NCBI GenBank assembly: GCA_900543555.1
Contig: UQRL01000008.1
Location: 1-61,548 of the forward strand
Source: an uncultured Oscillospiraceae bacterium
Lineage (GTDB): Bacteria; Bacillota; Clostridia; Oscillospirales; Acutalibacteraceae
Reading direction: 5' to 3'
Length of the DNA stretch: 61,548 nt
This document shows, piece by piece, positions 24,682-34,475 of this stretch. The stretch's first letter is position 1; every line of letters starts with the position of its first letter. Under the pieces are notes generated by a model, which did no database searches, had not been told where the DNA came from, and was given only the letters and a program-made list of their open reading frames with translations. Both the position numbers and the translations under genes were made by a program.

Positions 24682-26727
24682 TTGAACTTGAAAAAATGGG
24701 AGGTGGCCCCCCTGAACCGGGAACGGGCCGCCCAAATCGCGGAGCGGTATTCCCTCCCGTTTTTCCTCTCGATGATGCTGGAGATTCGGGGCTTTTCCTC
24801 TGAGGAGCAGATCCGTGGACTGCTTTCCGGCGGCCAGCTCTCCGACCCCTTCCTGATGAAGGACATGGATAAGGCCGCGGCCCGCATTCGCCGGGCCATG
24901 GAAAATTTCGAGAAGATTGCCGTCTACGGCGATTACGACGCCGACGGCGTCACCGCCACCGCCATCCTCTTTACCTATCTGGAGGCTGTGGGCGCGGACG
25001 TGATTTACTACATACCCCAGCGGGAGGGCGAGGGCTACGGCATGAACCTCCAGGCGGTGGAGAAACTTCACGGCTTGGGAGTGGGCCTGATTGTCACCGT
25101 GGACAACGGCATTGCCTCTGTAAAAGAGGTGGAGCGCGCCCGAGAACTGGGGATGGACGTGGTGGTCACCGACCACCACCGCCCCCAAGAGCGGCTTCCC
25201 CAGGCCGCGGCTGTGGTAGATGCCCACCAGCCTGGGGACAGCAGCCCTTTTAAAGAGCTTTGCGGGGCCGGCGTGGCCTTGAAGCTGGTCATGGCCCTAG
25301 AGGGCGGAGATCCCCAGGGCATTTTGGAGGAGTACGCCGATCTGGCCGCCCTGGGCACAGTGGCCGATGTGGTGCCTGTGCTGGGGGAAAACCGGCAGAT
25401 CGTCAAGGCGGGGCTTTCCCTTTTGGCCCGGGGCGGCCGGGCCGGGGTGGACGCCCTCATGGAGGAAAGCGGCATGGGGGGCAAGAAGGCCACCGCCACC
25501 AGCTTGGCCTTCACTGTCATCCCCCGCATCAACGCCACCGGCCGCATGGGCTCCCCGGACCGGGCTGTCCGCCTTCTGACCTGTGATGACCCAGAAGAGG
25601 CCCAGCCCCTTTCCCAGGAGATCTGCGAGGACAACGACCGCCGCCGCCAGGTGGAGGGGGAGATCGCTCAGCAGGCCATCGAGGCCATCCAGCGGGACCC
25701 CCAGCTTTTATACAGCCGGGTCATTGTGGTGGAGGGAAAAGGCTGGCACCACGGGGTCATCGGCATCGTGGCCTCCCGGGTTACAGAGCGTTTCGGCAAG
25801 CCCAGCATCGTCATCTCCGTGGATGGGGAAGAGGCCCGCGGCAGCGGCCGCAGCGTGGAGGGCTTCTCCCTGTTCCAGGCAGTCTCCGCTTGCTCGGACC
25901 TGCTGGAGCGGTTTGGAGGCCACCCCATGGCGGCCGGGGTCACCTTAAAGCCGGAAAACGTGTCCCTGTTCCGTCAGCGCATCAATCAGTACGCGGCTGA
26001 AGCCTGCCCGGAGATGCCTGCGCAGGTCCTCCGGCTGGACTGCCGCTTGAACCCCGGCGCCCTGTCCCCGGAGATGCCCCAGAGCTTGGAGCCCCTGGAA
26101 CCCTTTGGAAGCGGGAATCCCCAGCCGCTGTTTGGCCTGTACGGCATGGAGCTTCGGGAGATCGTTCCGGTGGGGGGCGGCAACCATCTGCGGCTGGTCT
26201 GTGCCAAGAAGGGGGCCATGCTCACCTGCATGTGTTTTGGCGTCAAGCCGGAGGAGTTCCCCTTTGTGCCGGGGGAGACGCTGGACTTGGCGGTTACCTT
26301 GGAGGCCCGGGAGTTCCGGGGAGAGGCCCAGCTCACCGTCAGCGTGCGGGAGGCAAAGCTCTCCGGCCTGGATATGGACCAGTGCATCCACACCTACCGT
26401 GTCTATGAGAAGCTCCAGCGGGGAGAGGCCCTTTCCCGGGAAGAGGGGGAGGAGCTGCTGCCCACCCGGCAGGACCTGGCGGCGCTGTACCGAAAGCTGG
26501 CCTCCCTCAAGGGGGTGGCCTTCGGGCTCCAGTCCCTGCTGGGGGCGCTTCCGGGTTTCAACCTGGGAAAGCTGCTGCTGTGCCTGGAAATGCTGCAGGA
26601 GCGGCGGCTCATTGCTTTGCTGGGCGGGGAGCAGCGCAAGACCGCAGAGCTGCTGCCCACCCAAGGGAAAGTGGATATCTTCGCCTCCCCGGTTTACGGG
26701 CGGGCCAAACAGCTGGTAAAAAACTGA
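24682..26727 (+). CDS. recJ: Single-stranded-DNA-specific exonuclease RecJ
   Basis: A 5'-to-3' single-strand exonuclease of the DHH superfamily used in recombination and mismatch repair. The 681-residue product has motif I DYDADG (84-89), motif III DHH (164-166), the DHHA1 motif GGHPMAAG (about 412-419) and the C-terminal OB fold. I chose TTG at 24682 because TAAGGAGAG ends 8 bases before it. The ATG at 24675 that overlaps the site is in another frame, and longer in-frame forms run into the promoter. It is the first gene of an operon with rsh 25 bases on. Confidence 0.94.
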   Translation: MNLKKWEVAPLNRERAAQIAERYSLPFFLSMMLEIRGFSSEEQIRGLLSGGQLSDPFLMKDMDKAAARIRRAMENFEKIAVYGDYDADGVTATAILFTYLEAVGADVIYYIPQREGEGYGMNLQAVEKLHGLGVGLIVTVDNGIASVKEVERARELGMDVVVTDHHRPQERLPQAAAVVDAHQPGDSSPFKELCGAGVALKLVMALEGGDPQGILEEYADLAALGTVADVVPVLGENRQIVKAGLSLLARGGRAGVDALMEESGMGGKKATATSLAFTVIPRINATGRMGSPDRAVRLLTCDDPEEAQPLSQEICEDNDRRRQVEGEIAQQAIEAIQRDPQLLYSRVIVVEGKGWHHGVIGIVASRVTERFGKPSIVISVDGEEARGSGRSVEGFSLFQAVSACSDLLERFGGHPMAAGVTLKPENVSLFRQRINQYAAEACPEMPAQVLRLDCRLNPGALSPEMPQSLEPLEPFGSGNPQPLFGLYGMELREIVPVGGGNHLRLVCAKKGAMLTCMCFGVKPEEFPFVPGETLDLAVTLEAREFRGEAQLTVSVREAKLSGLDMDQCIHTYRVYEKLQRGEALSREEGEELLPTRQDLAALYRKLASLKGVAFGLQSLLGALPGFNLGKLLLCLEMLQERRLIALLGGEQRKTAELLPTQGKVDIFASPVYGRAKQLVKN

Positions 26728-26752
26728 CAGAGGGATAAAGGAGGGAACAGCA

Positions 26753-28960
26753 ATGGCAGTTGTGGTGCAGATCAGCAGCTATGAGGAGCTGCGAAAGATC
26801 ATAGAGGAAAGCGGCAAGGAGTACGACCGGGCCAAGATTGAGCAAGCCTACCGCCTGGCGGAGGAGAAGCACCAGGACCAGAAGCGCAGCTCCGGCGAGC
26901 CCTATATCATCCACCCCCTGTCGGTGGCGGCTATCCTGGTGGGGCTGGGCATGGATTCCGAGTCCGTTATGGCGGGGCTTCTCCACGATGTGGTGGAGGA
27001 CACCGATTGCACGATCGAGGAGATCCAGAAGACCTTTGGCAAAGAGGTGGCCTTGCTTATCGACGGGGTGACCAAGCTGACCAAGATCCCCTATTCCTCC
27101 CGGGAGGAGCAGCAGGCAGAGAACCTGCGGAAAATGCTGATGGCCATGGCAGAGGATATCCGGGTCATCATCATCAAGTTCGCAGACCGGATGCACAACC
27201 TCTCCACCCTGGAGTACATGTCCCCCCAGAAGCAGCGGGACAAGGCTGTGGAATGCCTGGAGGTCTATGCCCCCATTGCGGACCGTTTGGGTATCCGCAC
27301 TGTGAAGGAGTATATGGAGGACATCTCCTTAAAGTACCTGGACCCCCAGGCCTACCGGGAGATCGAGGAAGACCTGTCCTCCCGCAGCAAAAGCCGGAAG
27401 CAGTTTATCGAGGATACAAAGGCTCTGATCCGCGGCCGGGTGGAGATCTCCATTCCCGATGTGTACATCGAGGGTCGGGTCAAGAGCATTTACGGCATCT
27501 ACCGCAAAATGTTTATCCAGGGAAAGGCCTTTGAGGAGATCTACGATGTATTTGCCGTGCGGGTCATCGTGGATACCATTGAGGACTGCTACAACGTGCT
27601 GGGCATTATCCACGATATGTTCCAGCCCCTGCCGGGCCGGTTTAAGGACTACATCTCCATGCCCAAGCCCAACATGTACCAGTCTTTGCACACCACCGTC
27701 ATCACAAAGGCCGGTGTGCCCTTCGAGGTGCAGATCCGCACCTGGGAGATGCACCACACGGCTGAGTACGGCATCGCGGCCCATTGGAAATATAAGCTGG
27801 GCATGTCTGCCAGGGACGCGGACAACGCCGCCCTGGACGACCGTCTGGCCTGGATTCGCCAGATGCTGGAGAACCAGGCGGAGAGCGAGGATGTCACAGA
27901 CCTGGTCCACTCCATTAAGAGCGACTTGATCCCCGAGGAGGTCTTCGTCTTCACCCCCAAAGGGGACGTGATCAACCTGCCCTTGGGCTCCACTGTCATC
28001 GACTTTGCCTATGCCATCCACAGCGAGGTGGGCAACCGGATGATCGGCGCCAAGGTGGATAAGCGCATTGTCCCCCTGGATTACAAGGTCAAAACCGGTG
28101 AGATCATTGAGATCCTCACCACCAAGGAGGCGGGCCGCGGCCCGAACCGGGACTGGCTCACCCTGGTGCGCACCAGTGAGGCCCGCAACAAGATCCGTGC
28201 CTGGTTTAAGAAGGAAAAGCGGGATGAGAACATCGTGGAGGGCCGGGCCGAGCTGGAGCGGGAGTTCCGCCGCAGCAACATCCCTCTGACCTCCGAGCTG
28301 ATGGACTATATGATCGAAAGCGTGGGCAAGCGCCACAACTGCTCCACAGAGGATGACTTCTACGCTGCCATTGGCTATGGGGGCATCCAGCTGTGGAAAG
28401 TGCTGCCCCGTATCAAAGAAGAGGCCCTGCGCCTGCAGAAGAGCGCTGCTCCGGACCAGCCACAGGAGCTGCCCCCGCCCACCACGCCAGAGCCCAAACG
28501 CCGGGTGGCCAGCGGCGTGCTGGTGGAGGGCATGGACAACTGCCTCATCAAGTTTTCCCGCTGCTGCAACCCCCTGCCCGGGGACGAGATCATCGGCTTC
28601 ATCACCCGGGGCTTTGGGGTCTCCATCCACAAGCGCAGCTGCTCCAACGTACCCCGGGACCTGACCCAGTGTCCCGAGCCAGAGCGGTGGGTCAACGCTC
28701 ACTGGGCCGGCGATGTGAAGGATGATTTTAAGTCCACCCTGCACATCCTGGCAGTGGACCGGGCGGGTTTGCTGGCCGACGTGACCCAGCAGCTCTCCAA
28801 TATGAAGATCTTTATTCACGCCCTCAACTCCCGGCAGGAGCGGGGGAGCGGCAATGCCTTTATTTCCGCCACCATCTCCATCAACGGCCTGCCCCAGCTG
28901 CAGAATATCATCGAGCGGCTGGGCAAGATCCCTGGCGTCATCTCCATTGACCGCAGTTGA
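26753..28960 (+). CDS. relA: Bifunctional (p)ppGpp synthetase/hydrolase
   Basis: The long RelA/SpoT homologue (Rsh) that makes and degrades the stringent-response alarmone. Its 735 residues show, in order, the HD hydrolase with LLHDVVEDT (HD at 78-79, ED at 82-83), the synthetase domain from about 241 (GRVKSIYGIYRKM), TGS (about 395-455, VFVFTPKGDVINLPLGST), a zinc-finger-like CCNPLPGD segment and a C-terminal ACT domain. Both active sites look intact, so both activities are expected. AAAGGAGGG precedes the ATG. It lies between recJ and hemZ, with gaps of 25 and 18 bases. Confidence 0.96.
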   Translation: MAVVVQISSYEELRKIIEESGKEYDRAKIEQAYRLAEEKHQDQKRSSGEPYIIHPLSVAAILVGLGMDSESVMAGLLHDVVEDTDCTIEEIQKTFGKEVALLIDGVTKLTKIPYSSREEQQAENLRKMLMAMAEDIRVIIIKFADRMHNLSTLEYMSPQKQRDKAVECLEVYAPIADRLGIRTVKEYMEDISLKYLDPQAYREIEEDLSSRSKSRKQFIEDTKALIRGRVEISIPDVYIEGRVKSIYGIYRKMFIQGKAFEEIYDVFAVRVIVDTIEDCYNVLGIIHDMFQPLPGRFKDYISMPKPNMYQSLHTTVITKAGVPFEVQIRTWEMHHTAEYGIAAHWKYKLGMSARDADNAALDDRLAWIRQMLENQAESEDVTDLVHSIKSDLIPEEVFVFTPKGDVINLPLGSTVIDFAYAIHSEVGNRMIGAKVDKRIVPLDYKVKTGEIIEILTTKEAGRGPNRDWLTLVRTSEARNKIRAWFKKEKRDENIVEGRAELEREFRRSNIPLTSELMDYMIESVGKRHNCSTEDDFYAAIGYGGIQLWKVLPRIKEEALRLQKSAAPDQPQELPPPTTPEPKRRVASGVLVEGMDNCLIKFSRCCNPLPGDEIIGFITRGFGVSIHKRSCSNVPRDLTQCPEPERWVNAHWAGDVKDDFKSTLHILAVDRAGLLADVTQQLSNMKIFIHALNSRQERGSGNAFISATISINGLPQLQNIIERLGKIPGVISIDRS

Positions 28961-28978
28961 TTTCAAAGAGGTAATCCC

Positions 28979-30460
28979 ATGCAGTTATTTCTCAGCGGCC
29001 ACGCATACCGCTACGAATGTGAAAACCTGTGCCGCCTGTTCTTCCCCTACAGCCCCGTCAAGGTGGAGGAGGCCGCCGCCCTTCCGGAGGCGGGGCTCCC
29101 GGAAGGGCCTTGGGCCTTTGCCCGCATAGAGGGGGTGGAGGGCGCATACCACTATACAGTTACGGTTTCCGACGGGGAGCGCTCCCTCACCCGGCAGGCG
29201 GACGCCCCTGCCCTCCAGGAGTACTCTATGACCAACCTGCTCTACAACGCCTTTGTGGAGCTGACCGGCACCCGCCCCGCCTGGGGCATGCTCACGGGCA
29301 TCCACCCTGTCAAACTGCTGCGCCAGTATGTGGAGGAGCAAGGGGAAGAGGCGGGCGCCGCCTACTTCCAAAGCCACTGCCACGTCACCGCCCCCAAGGC
29401 GGAGCTGGCCCGGCGGGTGCTGCGGGCCCAGGCCCCGGCGGTGGAAGCCCTGACGGAAAACGATTTCAGCCTGTATGTGTCCATCCCTTTCTGTCCCACC
29501 CGGTGCGCGTACTGCTCCTTTGTCTCCCAGGATATGGAGCACGCGAAAAAGCTGATGGACCCTTACTTTGACCTGCTTTTGGTGGAGCTGGAAAAGACCG
29601 CTCAGGTGACCCGGGACCTGGGCCTTTCCCTGATCTCCGTGTACATCGGCGGGGGCACCCCCACCACCTTGTCCGCCCGGCAGCTTTCCGCCCTGTGTGG
29701 GAAGATCCGCCAGGTGTTTGACCTCTCCCGCTGCACGGAGTTCACCGTGGAGGCCGGCCGCCCGGACACCATCACCGGGGAGAAGCTCCTGGCCCTGCGG
29801 GAGGCGGGCATCAGCCGCATCAGTATCAATCCTCAGTCCCTGTCGGACCAGGTGCTGCGCAATATCGGCCGCCGCCACACCGCCCAGGACATTGAGGAAG
29901 CCTTCCAGCTGGCCCAGCGGCTGGGCTTTGACAACATCAACGCCGACCTGATCGTGGGACTGCCCGGGGACGACCTGCCGGGCTTCCAGAAGAGCCTGGA
30001 AGGGGTGCTCGCTCTGGGGGCCTCCAATGTGACGGTGCACTCCCTGGCCCTAAAGCGTTCCGCACGCATCAATGCCCCCGGAGGGGACCTGTCCCTCCAC
30101 GCGAAGAGTGGGGAGACTGCCGCCATGATGGATTATTCCATCGAAAGGCTGACCCAGGATGGCTTCGAGCCCTATTACCTTTACCGGCAGACCCGTATGG
30201 CCGGCAACCTGGAAAACACCGGCTGGGCCAAGCCAGGCACCATTTGCCGTTACAACATCTATACCATGGATGAGTCCAACACGGTCATCGCCTGCGGTGC
30301 GGGAGCTGTCTCTAAGCTGAAAGACCCGTACAGCGACAGGCTGGAACGAATTTTCAACTTTAAAAACCCCCACGAGTACATCACCCGCAATCCCGAGATC
30401 CTTCAGAGAAAGGACGGTGTCACCGCGCTTTATGAGCAATTTCGCCAGCGGCTACGTTAA
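28979..30460 (+). CDS. hemZ: HemZ-type radical SAM coproporphyrinogen oxidase
   Basis: A 493-residue radical SAM enzyme of the oxygen-independent coproporphyrinogen III oxidase-like group. An N-terminal domain of about 160 residues is followed by the cluster motif C172-P-T-R-C176-A-Y-C179 and the SAM-binding VYIGGGTPTTL. The long N-terminal extension marks it as the HemZ branch and not HemN or HemW. Whether it acts in haem synthesis is unclear, as no other haem gene is in the window. The next gene overlaps its 3' end. Confidence 0.9.
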   Translation: MQLFLSGHAYRYECENLCRLFFPYSPVKVEEAAALPEAGLPEGPWAFARIEGVEGAYHYTVTVSDGERSLTRQADAPALQEYSMTNLLYNAFVELTGTRPAWGMLTGIHPVKLLRQYVEEQGEEAGAAYFQSHCHVTAPKAELARRVLRAQAPAVEALTENDFSLYVSIPFCPTRCAYCSFVSQDMEHAKKLMDPYFDLLLVELEKTAQVTRDLGLSLISVYIGGGTPTTLSARQLSALCGKIRQVFDLSRCTEFTVEAGRPDTITGEKLLALREAGISRISINPQSLSDQVLRNIGRRHTAQDIEEAFQLAQRLGFDNINADLIVGLPGDDLPGFQKSLEGVLALGASNVTVHSLALKRSARINAPGGDLSLHAKSGETAAMMDYSIERLTQDGFEPYYLYRQTRMAGNLENTGWAKPGTICRYNIYTMDESNTVIACGAGAVSKLKDPYSDRLERIFNFKNPHEYITRNPEILQRKDGVTALYEQFRQRLR

Positions 30461-31388
30461 GTACATCAACCACCTGGAGCAGATCAACGACGCGGCGGTC
30501 AGTTGTCCTCAGCGGATGATCGCCGAGGTGGAGGACGCCTACCACGACCACCTGGAGAACATCGCCCGCAACATCACCAGCCACCACCGGCAGGTGCGAG
30601 TCATCATGCTTTCAGGGCCCAGCAGCAGCGGCAAAACCACCACCGCCCATTTGCTGCGGGATTACCTCACCGCCTTTGGGGCCAACACCACCATCGTCTC
30701 TTTGGACGATTTCTACCGGGGGGTGGGCAAGGCGCCCCAATTGCCGGGAGGGCAGTTTGACTATGAATCCGTCAAGGCCCTGGATGAAGAGGCGGTCAAG
30801 GGCTGCCTTCTGGACATCATCTCCACCGGGGAGTTCTCTGTGCCCACCTATAATTTCACCCTGGGCCGCCCGGAGGGGGAGCTGCGGCGCTATAAGCTGG
30901 GCCCCCAGGATATGGTCATTGTAGAGGGGATCCACGGTTTGAACCCCCAGTTTACCCGAGAGCTTCCAGAGGGGTCCTGTGTCAAGCTGTACGTCAGCGT
31001 CAAGCAGCAGATCAAGTCCGCCAACGGCGAGGTGATCTCCCCCATGGACCTGCGCCTGGTGCGCCGCATTGTGCGGGATATCCAGTTCCGGGACACCTCC
31101 CCGGAGCGCACCCTGGCCATGTGGCCCCAGGTTGTAAAAGGGGAAGACCGCTATATCCGCCCCTACCGCCTCACCGCCGATTACACGGTCAACTCCATCC
31201 ATATTTATGAGCCCTGCGTGATGCGGCGGGTGGCCATCCCGCTGCTGCGGGCCATTGCAGAGGACAGCCCCTATTACAAAAAAGCCCGGGACCTGGAATC
31301 CCGCCTGATGCGCTTTGAGCCCATCGACGAGAGCCTGGTGCCGGAAAACTCCATGCTGCGGGAGTTTCTGGGGCCGTTAAAGCCGTAA
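30417..31388 (+). CDS. Uridine-kinase-like nucleoside kinase
   Basis: A 323-residue P-loop kinase of the uridine kinase/phosphoribulokinase group. Walker A is GPSSSGKT (67-74), followed by VSLDDFYRG and the catalytic MVIVEGIHGLNP. It probably phosphorylates uridine or a related nucleoside. The start is uncertain: GTG at 30417 lies 2-3 bases after AGAAAGGA, and ATG at 30432 lies 17 bases after it. Either way the coding region overlaps the end of hemZ, so translation is likely coupled. No terminator follows; the next gene has its own strong promoter. Confidence 0.85.
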   Translation: MSPRFMSNFASGYVKYINHLEQINDAAVSCPQRMIAEVEDAYHDHLENIARNITSHHRQVRVIMLSGPSSSGKTTTAHLLRDYLTAFGANTTIVSLDDFYRGVGKAPQLPGGQFDYESVKALDEEAVKGCLLDIISTGEFSVPTYNFTLGRPEGELRRYKLGPQDMVIVEGIHGLNPQFTRELPEGSCVKLYVSVKQQIKSANGEVISPMDLRLVRRIVRDIQFRDTSPERTLAMWPQVVKGEDRYIRPYRLTADYTVNSIHIYEPCVMRRVAIPLLRAIAEDSPYYKKARDLESRLMRFEPIDESLVPENSMLREFLGPLKP

Positions 31389-31499
31389 AGGAAAGGCGGC
31401 AGGGGAGAACTTTCCTGGGAAAAGCTGTTTTGTCCAGTGAAAATCAGCCAAAGCGACAAAATGTAAGGGATTCTTAATGGATTTGAAAGGCAAAATGCT

Positions 31500-31527
31500 T
31501 TGACTTTTTCGGAAAATCCGGTATAAT
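31500..31527 (+). promoter_or_regulatory. Promoter of the zinc-ribbon gene
   Basis: TTGACT, 16 bases, TATAAT. Confidence 0.82.
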
Positions 31528-31589
31528 GAAAGCAAGAGAAGAGGAGCACATCCCCTTCCAACACCCTGCACTTTTGAAAAGGAGGACAA

Positions 31590-31964
31590 ATGGTCATGGG
31601 AATTTTAGATGATGTGGTCATAAACGCCAAATCCGCGGCAGAGGCTGTGGGCAAGAAGGCCGGGCAGATTGTGGATGTCTCCAAGCTGCGCATCAACGTG
31701 GCAGAGCTGAACGCGGAGATCAGCAAGCGCTATGAGGCTCTGGGCGAGTATGTGTACGAGACCTGCCGGGAGCAGCTGGCAGAGGATGCCGAGGCTGTGG
31801 GCAAAATGGCCGAGCTGGACGAGCTGGTGAACCAGCGCAATGCTGTCACCAAGGAATTGGTGGATAAGCAGAACAAGGTTGTGTGCCCCACCTGTGGCAA
31901 ACAGAGCCCTTCTACCGCTCTGTACTGCAGCAACTGCGGCACGAAGCTGACCGGCGAGGAATAA
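31590..31964 (+). CDS. Small coiled-coil protein with C-terminal zinc ribbon
   Basis: A 124-residue cytosolic protein. The N-terminal two-thirds is helical and acidic, with heptad-like repeats (about 10-95). The C-terminus carries CPTCGKQ...CSNCG, a zinc-ribbon of the type found in many Firmicute proteins. The family is unnamed. GGAGG lies 4 bases before the ATG at 31590 and 10 bases before the in-frame ATG at 31596, which adds or removes only two residues. It is a monocistronic gene with strong promoter and terminator, so it is likely well expressed. Confidence 0.75.
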   Translation: MVMGILDDVVINAKSAAEAVGKKAGQIVDVSKLRINVAELNAEISKRYEALGEYVYETCREQLAEDAEAVGKMAELDELVNQRNAVTKELVDKQNKVVCPTCGKQSPSTALYCSNCGTKLTGEE

Positions 31965-31983
31965 TCCAATCTGCTGAAAAGCG

Positions 31984-32011
31984 AAGGGCGGCCCAAGCGG
32001 GCCGCCCTTTT
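31984..32011. terminator. Bidirectional terminator
   Basis: AAGGGCGGCCC and its exact complement with an AAGC loop, between convergent genes. Confidence 0.92.
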
Positions 32012-32017
32012 GCGCGT

Positions 32018-32218
32018 TTAGAGGTCGTCAATCTTCATCTTTTCCAGCTCTTTCTCCTGAGAGCGCTTGCGCGCAGCCTGGGCCTGGGCGCGGTGGAACT
32101 CCGCCCGGCGGCGCATTTCCCGGCGGCGCACTACGATAAACACAACGATCCCCACCACCAGCGCCAGTGCCAGCAGCGTGGGGAAGATCCACAGCATAAT
32201 GTTGGCTACGATGCTCAC
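32018..32218 (-). CDS. Single-pass small membrane protein
   Basis: A 66-residue protein with one membrane helix (residues about 7-31), followed by a strongly charged cytoplasmic tail rich in Arg, Lys and Glu. It starts with GTG at 32218, and AAAGGAGGAGC lies ahead inside the end of the DUF2089 gene. The two reading frames are one base apart, so they form an operon. No family is recognised. Confidence 0.68.
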   Translation of the reverse strand: MSIVANIMLWIFPTLLALALVVGIVVFIVVRRREMRRRAEFHRAQAQAARKRSQEKELEKMKIDDL

Positions 32219-32219
32219 T

Positions 32220-32519
32220 TCATGCTCCTCCTTTCTGCTTTTTGTACTCTGAAATTAATAGCTTAGCTGTGTCAAAATCCAGCTTTTCACTCAGGGCTAA
32301 GCGTTTGATGAGAGCTACATAGGGGTCCCCGGCGTACTCCTCCTCTAGCCGCACCTTTTGAATGATCCGGTCCAGCCGAAGGCGGACCGTGGGATAGGTC
32401 ACCCCATATAGCCCGGCGATCTCTTTCAGGGACCCAGAACACAGCAGGAAATTTTTTAGAAACGCCACATCCTCTTCCTCCAGCCCGGCCATCCACTCCG
32501 GTACCACTTGTATGCCCAT
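32220..32519 (-). CDS. DUF2089-type helix-turn-helix protein
   Basis: A 99-residue protein with the DUF2089 pattern, MAGLEEEDVAFLKNFLL then SGSLKEIAGLYGVTYPTVRLRLDRII. The second part is a helix-turn-helix (about 29-53), so it probably binds DNA. The zinc-ribbon half present in some DUF2089 proteins is missing. It is the first gene of a two-gene operon with the small membrane protein, and may control its own promoter, though no operator was identified. Confidence 0.8.
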   Translation of the reverse strand: MGIQVVPEWMAGLEEEDVAFLKNFLLCSGSLKEIAGLYGVTYPTVRLRLDRIIQKVRLEEEYAGDPYVALIKRLALSEKLDFDTAKLLISEYKKQKGGA

Positions 32520-32555
32520 AAACCTACCTTCTCTCCCGTATCTTTTACTATATTA

Positions 32556-32584
32556 AATATACTCTTTAATAAAATACAAGTCAA
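32556..32584 (-). promoter_or_regulatory. Promoter of the DUF2089 operon
   Basis: On the minus strand: TTGACT, 17 bases, TATATT, in an AT-rich stretch. Confidence 0.78.
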
Positions 32585-32637
32585 GATGCAAATAAAAATT
32601 TGATTTATTTTCAAGAGGATTTTCCCTCCTTTGAAAA

Positions 32638-32665
32638 ATATCCCGGCTATTCCTTTCATAGAAAT
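32638..32665 (+). promoter_or_regulatory. Possible sporulation (sigma-E-like) promoter
   Basis: ATA, 16 bases, then CATAGAAAT. The B. subtilis sigma-E -10 is near CATACAAT, so this is an imperfect fit. The same arrangement with CATAGACAT precedes yabP. Confidence 0.35.
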
Positions 32666-32702
32666 GGGGGAGAAGGTTTTCTGCAGGAGGGGGAGAGGGA
32701 AA

Positions 32703-34475
32703 ATGGGAGGAAAGCAAGGCAAGGGTTCCAGGGGGCACGGCTTCCTGCGGGGGGCGCTGGTGCTCACGGCAGGCATGGCGGTGGTGAAGGTGCTGGGGGC
32801 CCTGTTCAAGGTGCCCCTGACCTATGTGGTGGGGGAGTACGGCATTGGCATGTTCAACATGGCCTACCATTTTTATGGGCCGGTATTCAGCCTGGCTACC
32901 GCAGGATTTCCCATTGCCGTGGCGCGCCTGGTTTCCCAGGAAGCCTCCCTAGGCCGTTGGAACGATGCCCGTCAGGTGAAACGGGTGGCCCTGCCCCTGT
33001 TCCTGGCTTTTGGGACGGGGGGCGCCCTGGTGATGACCTGCTTTGCCCCCCTTTACTGTCAGGGGGTGGCAGGAGCGGCCTATGCCCTGGCGCCCATGCT
33101 GGCCCTGGCCCCGGCGGTGGTGTTTTCCAGCGCTTCCTCAGTCTACCGCGGCTATTACGAGGGGCTGGGGAATATGGTCCCCACTGCCCTTTCCCAGGTG
33201 TTAGAGGCCCTCTTAAAGCTGGGCATGGGGCTTTTTACCGCCGGCTGGGTGATTTCCCTGTGCCGGGAGGAGTACGCCGCTCAACGCACGGTTCTAGGGT
33301 TTGCGCCTCCCACCCAGGAGGAAGCCCGGTTTTTCATCCTGGCCCTGGGCGCGGCAGGGGCGGTGCTTGGTGTCACAGTTGGCACCCTGGTGTCCCTGCT
33401 GTATTTAGTCCTGCGGTTCCGCCTGCACGGAGACGGCACCGTGCCCCGGCTCTACAAAAGCTCTCTCGCCCCGAAAAGCAAAGGGGAAACCCGGCGGCTT
33501 CTGCTGAAGATCACTTTGCCGGTCGCCCTGGGCTCGGCTGCCTCCAGCGTGGCGGGGCTCATTGACGCCACCTTCCTGCAAAGCCGGGTGGCCTCCGCTT
33601 TGGAGCAGTTTCCCCAGAGGTTCCTTGCCGCCTGCCAGGGAAAAGTGCCCGCAGCATACTGGGAAACACCCCAGGCCATCCCCACCTATCTGTACGGCTG
33701 CTATTCCCTTGCCATGACAGTCTACCTGTTGGTGCCCGGCATTACCCAAGCGTTTGGGACCAGCGCCTTGCCCGGGGTCACCAGTGCCTGGGCCCGGGGC
33801 AGCAAACGGGAGCTGCGTGGAAGGATGGAAGCCGTGGTGCGGGTCACCTCTCTGTTTTGTTTTCCGGCAGGGCTGAGCCTGACCGCCTTGGCGGAGCCTG
33901 TGGCAGGGCTGCTTTATGGGGAGGGGCCCTCCACAGCGGCCATTGCCCAGTCTCTGGCGCTGCTGGGCCTGGCATCCCTTCCCGCCGCTATGAGCGGCCC
34001 CCTTTCCAGCATGCTGCAGGCGGTGGGCAGGGCAGATCTGCCCGTCAAGCTGCTTTTACTGGCCATGGCTGTCAAGCTGGGTGCTAACTGGATGCTCTGC
34101 GGCATTCCAGAAGTGAATATCCTTGGCGCCGGCGTGGGGACCTGCCTGTGCTATCTGGTCCTCACTCTCACCCAGTTTTGGAAGCTGCGACGGGCCTCTG
34201 GGGTGGGGCTCTCCACAGTGGGGGTGTTTCTGAGGCCCTTCTGCTGCGCGCTGCTGTGCGCCGCCAGCGCCCGCTTGGGGTATGAGGGATGCCGCCCCCT
34301 GTGGCCCCATGGCGCCTTGGGAGAGGCTCTGGCGCTGGGGGCTGGGGCGGCCCTTGGCTGTGCCGCCTACCTGGCCGGGCTGCTGCTTTTGCGGGGCATT
34401 CGCAAAAGCGACCTCCAATCTTTGCCAAAGGGACAAAAAATTGCAAAAATGCTTGAAAAACAGGGATGGATATGA
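32703..34475 (+). CDS. SpoVB/YabM-like lipid-carrier flippase
   Basis: A 590-residue, highly hydrophobic protein of the MurJ/SpoVB branch of the MOP superfamily (about 14 membrane segments). It begins ALVLTAGMAVVKVLGALFKVPLTYVVGEYGIGMFNMAYHFY, the family's first two helices. Homologues move lipid-linked sugars across the membrane and act in spore cortex or wall synthesis. I chose the ATG at 32703, 7-8 bases after a long AGGAGGGGGAGAGGG site; an in-frame ATG at 32631 lacks one. In B. subtilis yabM heads the yabN-yabO-yabP-yabQ-divIC-yabR block, and the same order follows here, with HU in place of mazG. Confidence 0.85.
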   Translation: MGGKQGKGSRGHGFLRGALVLTAGMAVVKVLGALFKVPLTYVVGEYGIGMFNMAYHFYGPVFSLATAGFPIAVARLVSQEASLGRWNDARQVKRVALPLFLAFGTGGALVMTCFAPLYCQGVAGAAYALAPMLALAPAVVFSSASSVYRGYYEGLGNMVPTALSQVLEALLKLGMGLFTAGWVISLCREEYAAQRTVLGFAPPTQEEARFFILALGAAGAVLGVTVGTLVSLLYLVLRFRLHGDGTVPRLYKSSLAPKSKGETRRLLLKITLPVALGSAASSVAGLIDATFLQSRVASALEQFPQRFLAACQGKVPAAYWETPQAIPTYLYGCYSLAMTVYLLVPGITQAFGTSALPGVTSAWARGSKRELRGRMEAVVRVTSLFCFPAGLSLTALAEPVAGLLYGEGPSTAAIAQSLALLGLASLPAAMSGPLSSMLQAVGRADLPVKLLLLAMAVKLGANWMLCGIPEVNILGAGVGTCLCYLVLTLTQFWKLRRASGVGLSTVGVFLRPFCCALLCAASARLGYEGCRPLWPHGALGEALALGAGAALGCAAYLAGLLLLRGIRKSDLQSLPKGQKIAKMLEKQGWI